Shown here: positions 15,819-23,780 of the stretch, one piece after another | Position numbering within the stretch: the stretch's first letter is position 1 | Layout: each line of letters begins with the position of its first letter | Assembly: GCA_038323575.1 (NCBI GenBank) | Contig: JBBQHB010000008.1 | Coordinates: 18,816 to 82,815 of the forward strand | Length of the DNA: 64,000 bases | Reading direction: 5' to 3' | From: CAINVV01 sp038323575 | GTDB taxonomy: Bacteria; Bacteroidota; Bacteroidia; Bacteroidales; Prolixibacteraceae | Notes under the pieces: generated by a model | The model's database searches: none | The model's input: the letters and a program-made list of their open reading frames with translations, nothing else | What the model was told of the DNA's origin: nothing | Translations under genes and position numbers: made by a program

Positions 15819-18494
15819 CTACATCGGAAGCTTAAACCGCATCACTACCTCGCCCGTTTGTTTGTTGACTTCTATCGTCTGGTTTTCCAATCCAAGGTCT
15901 TTGCCTGTCGACATTTTGAAAAGTCCGGCAAGGAACTGCATGCCGCAATTCATCACCTGCTCAATCTCCTGGGCCTTTTCTTCCCGGAGCTGGCTACTTT
16001 CTGCATGTGCCTGTGAAGGAGTTTCCTCTGGTGTAGGTGATGAAATTTCTTCTTTTTGTAACTCCTCCTCCAGTTCTAATGATAAGTCGATCATGCTCGG
16101 TTCGGAAAGGGTTTCGGCCACTGAAGGAATTTCTTCCGGAATTGTGGCCTTTGTTGCTTCTAATGCTTCAGTATTTTCTGTTTCCAGAATAAACGCTTCA
16201 AGTTGTTGAATGAATTGGGATCTGCCTTTGGTAGAAAAATCCACAAAATTGGTTTTGCTCGAACTATCTAATACCCCATCGAAGAGATTTTGCTTGACCA
16301 GAAGTCCTGAAGCGATTTGTTGTTCAATCGAGTTTCGGGTAATAAAATTAAAAATGGTGAGTTTGTTGCTTTTCTGTCCCAGGCGGTCAATGCGGCCAAT
16401 CCGCTGGTTCTTCTTGGCCGGATTCCACGGTAGTTCAAAATTAATCAGCGTATCTGCAACCTGAAGGTTAAGTCCGGATCCACCCGCTTCTGTCGACAAA
16501 AATATTTTACATTGGGGGTTATTTTCAAATTTTTTGATTAGCTCTCCCCGAAGTTTCACTGGTACACTGCCGTTGAGTTCGGCAAATCCGATGTTGTTTT
16601 CGCGCAAAATATGTCCGATCAACTTGTGCACTTTTATCCATTCGGAGAAAATTATGATCTTGCGGTCGGAATTGGCAACATCCAGTTTTTCGAGCAGAAT
16701 GTACTTCAACTCCTCCAGTTTTGGTGATTCGTTGGTCTCTTCGTCGATCAGATAGGTCGAGTCACACACCATTCGCATGCTCGCCAAAAGGAGCTGCAAT
16801 TTTTGAAGGTCGTAAGGCGTGAGAAATTTCTTGCGAACGATGTTTGCAATACCTTGAGTATAACTCGCATGGTAATCAGCTTGTAATGGGGAGAGTTCGA
16901 CCGGAACGTTTATCTGGGTAACGTTTGGCAATTGGTCAAGAACTTTCCTTTTTTCGCGGCGGATCAATATAGGATCCAATCTTTTGTTTAGTTTCTGCAG
17001 ATTGTAATAGCCGTTTATTTTATTCTGCTTTTCGGGGTCGAACAGGCAATGTTGGTAGGAGAATTCCCACAAAGGCCCAAAGAAGGCAGGATTTATCGCA
17101 CTTACAACAGAGAAGATATCAATCAACCTGTTTTCAATCGGAGTTCCTGTAATGACCAGCACGTGCTTAAACTGCAATTTGCTGATGGAAGCTGCTGTTT
17201 TAGTTTCGTAGTTTTTGATCCGCTGGGCTTCGTCAAGGATCACAAAATCGAACCCTGCTTTGTTAAGCGCTACCTGGTCGCGAAGAATCGTTTCATAATT
17301 AACGATAAAAAAGAAGTGATCATTGTCCTTGTATTGTTTTTCCCGCTCATCAGGGAATCCTTCAATGACCAAAGCCTTTTCATCCGAAAACTTTTCAATC
17401 TCTTTTTTCCATTGTTCTTTGAGGGATGCAGGGCAAACCACAAGGGTCTTCCTGAAATCAAAAATCTTCTTCTTCAGGATGGCTGTTCCGATAGCCTGGA
17501 TGGTTTTTCCCAATCCCATCTCATCCGCAATGATAGCAGATTTACGAAAAAGAGCAAAATCGATCCCTTCCTTTTGATAGGGGAATAGTTCGGCTTTGAG
17601 GCTAGAGAAATCCGGCATATATGCTTTTCTCAAATTTTCGAGCATCTCTTCTTCATACGCTGCTTCAACTTTCTCGCGTACTTCGATCCTGATACGGATA
17701 AGCGGAAAATTACCCGACTCTTCGATAAAACCCAGAAATTGTTTGACGCCAGCGTCCTCAATAAACTTAGATTTTTTGAAATACTTCGAAATTAAAAGTT
17801 GTTCGCCAATTGGCATCCTTTGAGGGTAATGCCAGGTAATTTTATAGTCATTGAGCGGATCACAAAATATTTCTATATATGGATAGTTTTTCTTTAATTT
17901 TTCAAACAAGATCTTGTCTTCCTTTAACTTGCTGAATGCAAAAATAATGTGCTTGGTTGTGCCAAGTTTGTTAAAGCGGGAATCCATGCTGTCGCTGTAA
18001 CCTGTTTCATTTTCGAAATCCCTTAAAAAGATTCTGTATTTGACACCTTGTTCATTGGTCAGGGTGTGATCACCGTAAATATTGGAGGCCCACTTAATCC
18101 GGTAGTTCGCATTGGCGGCCTTTTGGCGCCGTTCCTGCATCACCCTTTTGATCATACCTTCCCTCGAATATTTCTTGTGTTCGATCGGCTCTTTGGGGTC
18201 AAGGATCCTAAGTTCATGGTCAATTTGAAGAAGGCAGGCGTAAGCGAAACGATCCCAGCCAGTACGTTCACCATTTTTTTCAGGGATCACATCGTTGTCA
18301 ATAATATGGAGCGTATATTCATCCTGCTCAATACCAGGTTGGGTATTTACGATCAATTCAAACATGACTGCAGATTGTGACAAGAGCTGGCAATCATTGT
18401 TGTTGAATGAAATTTCGCCTAGGGTCAGTTCATTCTTGTCCAATAATTTTTGAATCTTAGGCAGCTGATTGTTAATCAATATCTTGATGTCCAT
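15819..18494 (-). CDS. SNF2-family DEAD/DEAH-box helicase
   Basis: This 891-residue protein is a Swi2/Snf2-type ATP-dependent DNA translocase. Motifs are in order: DEMGLGKT (324-331, Walker A), DEAQ (421-424, Walker B), TGTPIENR (motif III), an IIIFSEWIKVHKLI segment opening the second RecA domain, STEAGGSGLNLQ (motif V) and RIGRIDRLGQ (motif VI). The N-terminal about 300 residues are not recognised. A Glu/Ser-rich linker and a short tail follow the helicase core. It faces hipA tail to tail; the ancestral hipA stop and this stop touch (15818/15819). Its role is unknown. Such helicases occur in defence islands, and it may have travelled with hipBA (inference). Confidence 0.88.
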   Translation of the reverse strand: MDIKILINNQLPKIQKLLDKNELTLGEISFNNNDCQLLSQSAVMFELIVNTQPGIEQDEYTLHIIDNDVIPEKNGERTGWDRFAYACLLQIDHELRILDPKEPIEHKKYSREGMIKRVMQERRQKAANANYRIKWASNIYGDHTLTNEQGVKYRIFLRDFENETGYSDSMDSRFNKLGTTKHIIFAFSKLKEDKILFEKLKKNYPYIEIFCDPLNDYKITWHYPQRMPIGEQLLISKYFKKSKFIEDAGVKQFLGFIEESGNFPLIRIRIEVREKVEAAYEEEMLENLRKAYMPDFSSLKAELFPYQKEGIDFALFRKSAIIADEMGLGKTIQAIGTAILKKKIFDFRKTLVVCPASLKEQWKKEIEKFSDEKALVIEGFPDEREKQYKDNDHFFFIVNYETILRDQVALNKAGFDFVILDEAQRIKNYETKTAASISKLQFKHVLVITGTPIENRLIDIFSVVSAINPAFFGPLWEFSYQHCLFDPEKQNKINGYYNLQKLNKRLDPILIRREKRKVLDQLPNVTQINVPVELSPLQADYHASYTQGIANIVRKKFLTPYDLQKLQLLLASMRMVCDSTYLIDEETNESPKLEELKYILLEKLDVANSDRKIIIFSEWIKVHKLIGHILRENNIGFAELNGSVPVKLRGELIKKFENNPQCKIFLSTEAGGSGLNLQVADTLINFELPWNPAKKNQRIGRIDRLGQKSNKLTIFNFITRNSIEQQIASGLLVKQNLFDGVLDSSSKTNFVDFSTKGRSQFIQQLEAFILETENTEALEATKATIPEEIPSVAETLSEPSMIDLSLELEEELQKEEISSPTPEETPSQAHAESSQLREEKAQEIEQVMNCGMQFLAGLFKMSTGKDLGLENQTIEVNKQTGEVVMRFKLPM

Positions 18495-18758
18495 ATTTCT
18501 ATTTTTACCTCTATAAAGTTTGACTAAATTTATACGACCAAATGATCTGTTTCTATTTTCAAATATACAATTACTTGAGAAAGTGGAAAAATTAAAATGT
18601 AGGGAAGTAAGCCTTGACAGAAAAACTTGATCAGAAAAACGAAAATTATTTTGGTACTCCGTGGGGACTATAATCTGAATACAGTTTTGTATATTTTCAC
18701 TGACCCCAAAGCGCTAAAAATATGGAACTACCAGTTTACCGGATGGGAAAGGGAGGAT

Positions 18759-18911
18759 CCCCTCCTCCTAGGCACCGACAGGTTTATGAGCGAGGCGAGG
18801 GCCATCACCAACCTGATCGGCAATTCCGTTGCAACGGTAGTGGTGGCAAAATGGGGAAAGGAGATTGACAGAGAGGGAGTAAGGCCGACGATAGGGTCAA
18901 ACTATTTTTGA
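18759..18911 (+). pseudogene. Dicarboxylate/amino-acid:cation symporter, C-terminal fragment
   Basis: The frame reads LLLGTDRFMSEARAITNLIG followed by NSVATVVVAKWGKEID, the highly conserved last transmembrane segment of SDF-family symporters. It ends at a TGA near 18911. The upstream part of the same open frame (18627-18758) is not recognisable. Together with the fragment at 13764-13945 it outlines a single symporter gene whose segment between these fragments is missing and replaced by the hipBA-helicase cassette. Confidence 0.78.
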
Positions 18912-18974
18912 GGAACGGCGAATTTTAGTAAATTTGATTTTCCGTCATGTGAAAATTCCAAAGAAATAATTCAA

Positions 18975-20261
18975 ATGACCACACGAAGAAAAGCATTGAA
19001 AAACGGGCTTGCAGTAACAACCATAGCATTACTGTTCCCGCGGAAGGTATTGAACGGAATGCTGGAATCATCTGATGCCACTTTTCCGGTCAGGGCCATT
19101 ACCAAAGGGCCGAAATTTCATTGGTTCGGATACTATGATAAACTCCAGTTCGATCCGTCCAACCGTTATGTGCTGGCAATGGAGGTGGATTTCGAACATT
19201 GTTCGCCCGAAGCTAATGATGAGATCCGCGTCGGGATGGTTGACCTTCAGGACAACGACCGCTGGATTGAACTTGGCTCAAGCAAAGCATGGGGATGGCA
19301 GCAGGGTTGCATGCTGCAGTGGATTCCGGGCTCATCAGAAGAAATCATCTGGAACGACCGGGAAGGGGATCATTTTGTCAGCCGCATTTTAAACATTAAA
19401 ACCGGGGAAAAGCGGACCCTTCCCAATGCAATTTATGCGCTGAGTCCGGATGGCAAAAGTGCAATCGGCACTGAATTTTCGCGCATACAGAATCTTCGCC
19501 CTGGCTATGGATATGCCGGTGTTGCGGATCAACATGAAAATACAAAGGCTCCCGAAGAAATCGGGCTTTACCGCCTGGATCTTGAAACAGGTAAAAGTAA
19601 ATTGCTATTCAGCCTTGCTGATATGGCTTTTATACCCCACAACGGAGTTTCGGTAGCAGATAATTTCCATTGGTTTAACCATTTGCTGGTAAACAACGAC
19701 GGTACGAGGTTTACCTTCCTGAATCGCTGGAGGCCGCAGCGGATGGAGCGGCAAAAAATGGCTTCAGGGGGATTTATCACAAGGATGTTTACTGCCTCAA
19801 TGCAGGGAGATGATTTGTATTGTATTGACCCCTCAGGCTTTACTTCGCATTTTATCTGGAGGGATCCCTCGCATATCAATGCTTTTACCAAGCCGCAGGG
19901 TCAACCGCAGGGTTTTTATATTCTTCAGGACAAGACCGGCAAATGCGAAAGGATGGGGGCCGAAAAAATGCCGGTAAACGGACACCAGACCTATCTGCCA
20001 AAAGGCAACGGACAGGAATGGATCCTGTGCGACAACTATGCAAATTCCCGCGACAGGCACCAGAAACCCTATATTTACCACATACCTTCCGACCGGCGTA
20101 CCGATATCGGACATTTCCTTTCGCCTGAAATATATACGGGAGAGTGGCGTTGTGATTTGCATCCGCGGATAAGCCATAACGGCAACATGGTCTGTATTGA
20201 TTCTCCCCACGGGGGAAACGGAAGACAGTTGTATTTGATTGATATCGGTAAGATTAGCTGA
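18975..20261 (+). CDS. Tat-exported protein of unknown function, propeller-like
   Basis: I do not recognise a named family with certainty. The N-terminus has a twin-arginine signal (TTRRKALKNGLAVTTIALLF). The 428-residue body has repeated short beta motifs such as KFHWFGYYDKLQFDPSNRYV, CMLQWIPG, YALSPDGKSAIG and RTDIGHFLSPE, which suggests a beta-propeller like those of oligogalacturonate-lyase-type or TolB-type proteins. It is the first of three codirectional genes with the TolB-like protein and the sugar isomerase-like protein. A periplasmic role in sugar or oligosaccharide handling is an inference from its neighbours only. Confidence 0.7.
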   Translation: MTTRRKALKNGLAVTTIALLFPRKVLNGMLESSDATFPVRAITKGPKFHWFGYYDKLQFDPSNRYVLAMEVDFEHCSPEANDEIRVGMVDLQDNDRWIELGSSKAWGWQQGCMLQWIPGSSEEIIWNDREGDHFVSRILNIKTGEKRTLPNAIYALSPDGKSAIGTEFSRIQNLRPGYGYAGVADQHENTKAPEEIGLYRLDLETGKSKLLFSLADMAFIPHNGVSVADNFHWFNHLLVNNDGTRFTFLNRWRPQRMERQKMASGGFITRMFTASMQGDDLYCIDPSGFTSHFIWRDPSHINAFTKPQGQPQGFYILQDKTGKCERMGAEKMPVNGHQTYLPKGNGQEWILCDNYANSRDRHQKPYIYHIPSDRRTDIGHFLSPEIYTGEWRCDLHPRISHNGNMVCIDSPHGGNGRQLYLIDIGKIS

Positions 20262-20348
20262 ATAAATGTAATTTTAAATGATTTAATTTGAAGATAGTTT
20301 TGGATTTATACCCCCCAAATATATTATGATTTATATAACGTGAATGAG

Positions 20349-21866
20349 ATGAAAAAAAATCAATGGATCAATGGAGGTCTGATCTTCCTTTTTAGTTTAC
20401 TTTTCATGAATCTGAATGCACAAATGAGTGGTGCAAAAATAGGTTCGTTTGACCAATTTTCGGATATCGGCACTCCGGAGATCGCCGGAAAGGCAAGTTT
20501 CAGCGAGCCTTCCCAGGCATACCATCTTTCCGGTTCCGGATCAAACATCTGGTTTGGCCAGGACAGCTTTTCCTTCCTTTCAAAGAAAATGAACGGCGAT
20601 TTTATCCTGCAAACCCGTGTCCGCTTTGTAGGGGAAGGGCATGAACTTCACCGCAAAACCGGACTGATGATACGGAAATCAACGGCTTCCAACGCTGCGG
20701 TCGTTGCGTGTACAGTACACGGTGACGGTTTAACCTCCCTGCAATACCGTGTTGCCGCAGGTGATACCATGAAAGAGGTGAAATTTACCATCAAAGGACC
20801 TGATGTGCTTCAACTGGAGAAGAAAGGCAAGACCTTTACCATGTCGGTAGCACATTTCGGTGAGGTGTATGAGGTCCAAAAAATTGAAAACATGGATCTG
20901 GGAGCAGATTTATTGTCCGGATTGTTTATCTGCGCCCATACCAATAAATTTTCGGAAGAGGTTGAATTCAGCAATACACGGATTTTCAATACTGCTCCCG
21001 AAGACATGGTTCAGTACAAATCCTATCTGGGCAGTCTGCTGGAGGTAATGGATGTTTCAAACGGACACCGCCAGGTACTGGCTGGCGCTGAAGGTTCCTG
21101 GCAGGCGCCCAACTGGACACCCGACGGGAAAACATTAATATACAATTCAAGTGGCAAATTGTACAATTTTGACCTGACTACCCGCGAATCGACTGTCTTA
21201 AATACGGATTTTGTAAACAAAAATAACAACGATCATGTGCTGACCTTCGATGGGAAACAATTAGGAATCAGCAGTTCAGCCGATGAAAACAAGGGGCAAT
21301 CAGTAGTTTATTCGGTGCCCGTCACAGGCGGTGTACCGAAAAAAATCACAACAGAAAGTCCTTCTTATTTCCATGGCTGGTCGCCCGACAGCCGGTTTAT
21401 GCTTTATACCGGCCAGCGCAACGGCGATTTTGATATTTACAAAATCCCGAAAGAGGGGGGCAAAGAGATCCGGCTGACGGATGCCAAAGGATTGGATGAC
21501 GGTTCGGAATATTCCCCGGATGGGAAATATATCTATTTTTGTTCTACCCGCACCGGCACCATGCAGGTGTGGCGGATGGACCCGGACGGGAAAAACCAGA
21601 CACAGCTTACTTTTGACACGCTGAACAACTGGTTTCCGCATGTATCTCCGGACAACAAGTGGTTGGTTTTTATTACCTTTCCCAAGGAAGTTCCTGCAGA
21701 CAGTCATCCGTTCTACCAGCGGGTATACCTGCGTTTGATGCCGGTTGGCGGTGGAGACGTTAAAGTAATCGGCTATCTTTACGGCGGACAGGGAACCATT
21801 AACGTGCCCAGCTGGTCGCCCGACAGCAAAAAAATTGCCTTTGTCAGCAACGGAAATTTTAACTGA
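20349..21866 (+). CDS. TolB-like beta-propeller protein with N-terminal jelly-roll domain
   Basis: This is an exported protein with a signal peptide (IFLFSLLFMNLNAQ). Residues about 30-215 resemble a DUF1349/concanavalin-like jelly roll (GDFILQTRVRFVGEG, HRKTGLMIRK). Residues about 230-500 contain several PD40/WD40-like blades: APNWTPDGKTLIYNSSGKLY, FHGWSPDSRFMLYTG, GSEYSPDGKYIYFCSTRTG, WFPHVSPDNKWLVF and VPSWSPDSKKIAFVS. Such proteins are often annotated as TolB-family, but they are not the Tol-Pal TolB. The start is taken at ATG 20349 rather than the GTG at 20340. It is followed after 21 bases by the isomerase-like gene. No substrate can be stated. Confidence 0.82.
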   Translation: MKKNQWINGGLIFLFSLLFMNLNAQMSGAKIGSFDQFSDIGTPEIAGKASFSEPSQAYHLSGSGSNIWFGQDSFSFLSKKMNGDFILQTRVRFVGEGHELHRKTGLMIRKSTASNAAVVACTVHGDGLTSLQYRVAAGDTMKEVKFTIKGPDVLQLEKKGKTFTMSVAHFGEVYEVQKIENMDLGADLLSGLFICAHTNKFSEEVEFSNTRIFNTAPEDMVQYKSYLGSLLEVMDVSNGHRQVLAGAEGSWQAPNWTPDGKTLIYNSSGKLYNFDLTTRESTVLNTDFVNKNNNDHVLTFDGKQLGISSSADENKGQSVVYSVPVTGGVPKKITTESPSYFHGWSPDSRFMLYTGQRNGDFDIYKIPKEGGKEIRLTDAKGLDDGSEYSPDGKYIYFCSTRTGTMQVWRMDPDGKNQTQLTFDTLNNWFPHVSPDNKWLVFITFPKEVPADSHPFYQRVYLRLMPVGGGDVKVIGYLYGGQGTINVPSWSPDSKKIAFVSNGNFN

Positions 21867-21887
21867 ATAAATAATAAACCTTGAATT

Positions 21888-22838
21888 ATGAAAAGAGATC
21901 ACACCAGAACCTTACTTCCAATCACAATTGTCGCAGTTGTCCTATTGTCCCTTAGCATTCCCGGATCTTTTGCGCAAAGTGCAAAAAAAGAAAAACCACA
22001 ATCGCACGTCAAACTTGCGCTGAACGCCTTTTCCTTCAACGACCTGTTGCTGGCCAAAGCGACGCCCGAAAAACCGGCATTTACCCTGCCCGACCTGCTT
22101 GACTGGTGTGCCCTCCAGAACATCGAAGCCATTGACGTGACTGGCTATTACTTTCCCGGTTACCCCGAAGTACCCACGGATGAGTATATCTATGCACTGA
22201 AACAAAAAGCCTTCCAACTTGGAATTGAAATCAGCGGCACCGGTATCCGCAACAATTTTGCTTCACCGGACCCGGCTGTGCGCAAGGCAGATGTTGAACT
22301 GGCCAAAAAATGGATCATTGTCGCCTCCAAACTGGGAGCTCCGGTTATCCGCCTGTTTGCAGGTGCTATTCCTGCAGGCTATGAAAACAAATGGGATGAA
22401 GCAGCCGGCTGGATGGTTGAATGCTTTAAGGAGTGCGCGGCATATGGAGAAAAACATGGGGTGATGATCGGCATTCAGAACCACGGCGACATGCTCCAAA
22501 CAGCCGAACAGTGCATCAAAGTTTACAAGGCAGTAAATTCCAAATGGGCAGGCATCATCCTCGATACAGGAAATTTTAAGGTAAAGGATCCTTACACAGA
22601 TATCGAAACGATTATTCCCTACACAGCCAACTGGCAGGTAAAGACAAGTGTATTTGGCAATGCAAGCACAGTCGGGATGGACGTTAACCGATTGATGAAC
22701 ATCATTAAAAAAAGTGGCTACCGCGGATATCTGCCTGTTGAGACACTGAAAATGAAGGACAAGCCATATGATCCTTTTGTGCTGGTTCCTATTTTTATGA
22801 AAGAGCTGAAAGCTGAAATGAATGCGGAGTTTAGGTAG
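21888..22838 (+). CDS. Sugar phosphate isomerase/epimerase-like TIM-barrel protein
   Basis: This 316-residue protein of the xylose-isomerase-like TIM-barrel family (AP endonuclease 2 fold) has a signal-like N-terminus (LPITIVAVVLLSLSIPGSFA), so it is probably exported. Family features include LPDLLDWCALQNIEAIDVTG, a metal-site region GVMIGIQNHGDM, IILDTGNFK and RGYLPVETLK near the end. Exported members occur in many Bacteroidota next to glycan-related genes, and their substrates are mostly unknown. It is the last gene of the three-gene run from 18975 and is followed by a strong hairpin. Confidence 0.85.
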   Translation: MKRDHTRTLLPITIVAVVLLSLSIPGSFAQSAKKEKPQSHVKLALNAFSFNDLLLAKATPEKPAFTLPDLLDWCALQNIEAIDVTGYYFPGYPEVPTDEYIYALKQKAFQLGIEISGTGIRNNFASPDPAVRKADVELAKKWIIVASKLGAPVIRLFAGAIPAGYENKWDEAAGWMVECFKECAAYGEKHGVMIGIQNHGDMLQTAEQCIKVYKAVNSKWAGIILDTGNFKVKDPYTDIETIIPYTANWQVKTSVFGNASTVGMDVNRLMNIIKKSGYRGYLPVETLKMKDKPYDPFVLVPIFMKELKAEMNAEFR

Positions 22839-22850
22839 TTTTAAATAAAA

Positions 22851-22883
22851 ACTGACGGGGTGACTCAGAGTCACCCCGTCAGT
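22851..22883. terminator. Perfect 15-base-pair hairpin, copy 1 of a pair
   Basis: ACTGACGGGGTGACT pairs perfectly with 22869-22883 around the loop CAG. On the plus strand the sequence after it is TGAAAGG, not a T-run. On the minus strand it is followed by a T-rich stretch, so the signal reads better as a leftward terminator. A related hairpin with the same outer arms lies at 23776-23808. Confidence 0.65.
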
Positions 22884-22899
22884 TGAAAGGAATTTATAG

Positions 22900-23064
22900 C
22901 TAGGGCGATATGGAATCCCGCATTTATTGGATAAATTTGTTGCACGACAAACTGATAAACGTAACTGGAGTTGGAGCTATTGGAAATTATACCAGAGCTT
23001 TGGCATTTACAACAAGGAGACAAAAACATGGAAAGTGGGGTTGCGAAATACACTAATCCTATAA
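22900..23064 (+). other. Orphan open frame, possible gene remnant
   Basis: This 54-codon frame has no start codon and is bounded by stops at 22897 and 23062. It has protein-like composition, rich in Trp and Tyr, with segments such as YGIPHLLDKFVARQ and WSYWKLYQSFGIYNKETKTW. I do not recognise the family. It lies between the two related hairpins and may be the tail of a lost gene. Confidence 0.3.
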
Positions 23065-23114
23065 ACCTATTTGACAGGTAGGATGAAAAACCGTTTTTTA
23101 AATTAGCGATTACG

Positions 23115-23780
23115 ATGAAACTGAACATCAAAATACTATTCGTTTTTGTGGTTATATCCTCTGATATATATGCGCAGGAAAGAGAAATCAGGGGCGTAGT
23201 AACCATATTTGACAGTATCCCGCTAATCGGAGTAAATGTAAAAGCAAAAAACACCAAACAGGTCGTAATTACGGATTCACTGGGTAGATTCTCTATTAGT
23301 TGTGTATTACCGGATGTATTAAATGTAAGTGCAAAGGGTTTTTTTACCCAAAAAGCAAGGCTGACCACTAACATAAAATTTGCAGCTGTTAACCTCAGAC
23401 TTAAACCCGTCGCCAAGCGTAAAGAATATGACATTGGATACGGTCATATTTCGGAGAAGGATAAACTATATGCAATTTCAATGGTAGATGAGGATGATAT
23501 GAATTTTTCACAATACCTCAACGTTTTCGACATCATCAGTGGTCGATTCCCCGGCGTCGTGGTTGAAAATGGTAAAATCCAGGTAAGAGGAGAGAAATCA
23601 TTTACTTTACCGACACCTGCCCTTATAGTTTTGGATGGTGTTACAGTTGATCCCGGTATGCTTGAATCCCTGCCAACCTCTCAAATTAAAAGTATAAACA
23701 TTATTAAGGATGCGGGTGGCTCAATCTACGGTGTGCAAGGAGCAAATGGTGTCGTGCTAATTGAAACTAAACCATACTGA
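23115..23780 (+). CDS. Stand-alone carboxypeptidase-regulatory plus TonB-plug protein
   Basis: This exported 221-residue protein has a signal peptide (residues 1-21), then a carboxypeptidase-regulatory-like beta domain (REIRGVVTIFDSIPLIGVNV, TDSLGRFSI). A TonB-plug-like domain follows, with FDIISGRFPGVVV, LIVLDGVTVD and IYGVQGANGVVLIET. The beta-barrel of a SusC-like receptor is absent and the protein ends neatly after the plug. It could be a dedicated plug-like protein or a truncated receptor; the clean end and normal start favour a real small protein. Its 3' end overlaps the convergent ATPase gene by 14 bases. Confidence 0.75.
   Translation: MKLNIKILFVFVVISSDIYAQEREIRGVVTIFDSIPLIGVNVKAKNTKQVVITDSLGRFSISCVLPDVLNVSAKGFFTQKARLTTNIKFAAVNLRLKPVAKRKEYDIGYGHISEKDKLYAISMVDEDDMNFSQYLNVFDIISGRFPGVVVENGKIQVRGEKSFTLPTPALIVLDGVTVDPGMLESLPTSQIKSINIIKDAGGSIYGVQGANGVVLIETKPY

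Noticed and set aside
22871..23434. A 187-codon minus-strand frame covering the plug-protein gene start
   Set aside because: It is antisense to a gene with a clear signal peptide and domain motifs and shows no family features of its own.
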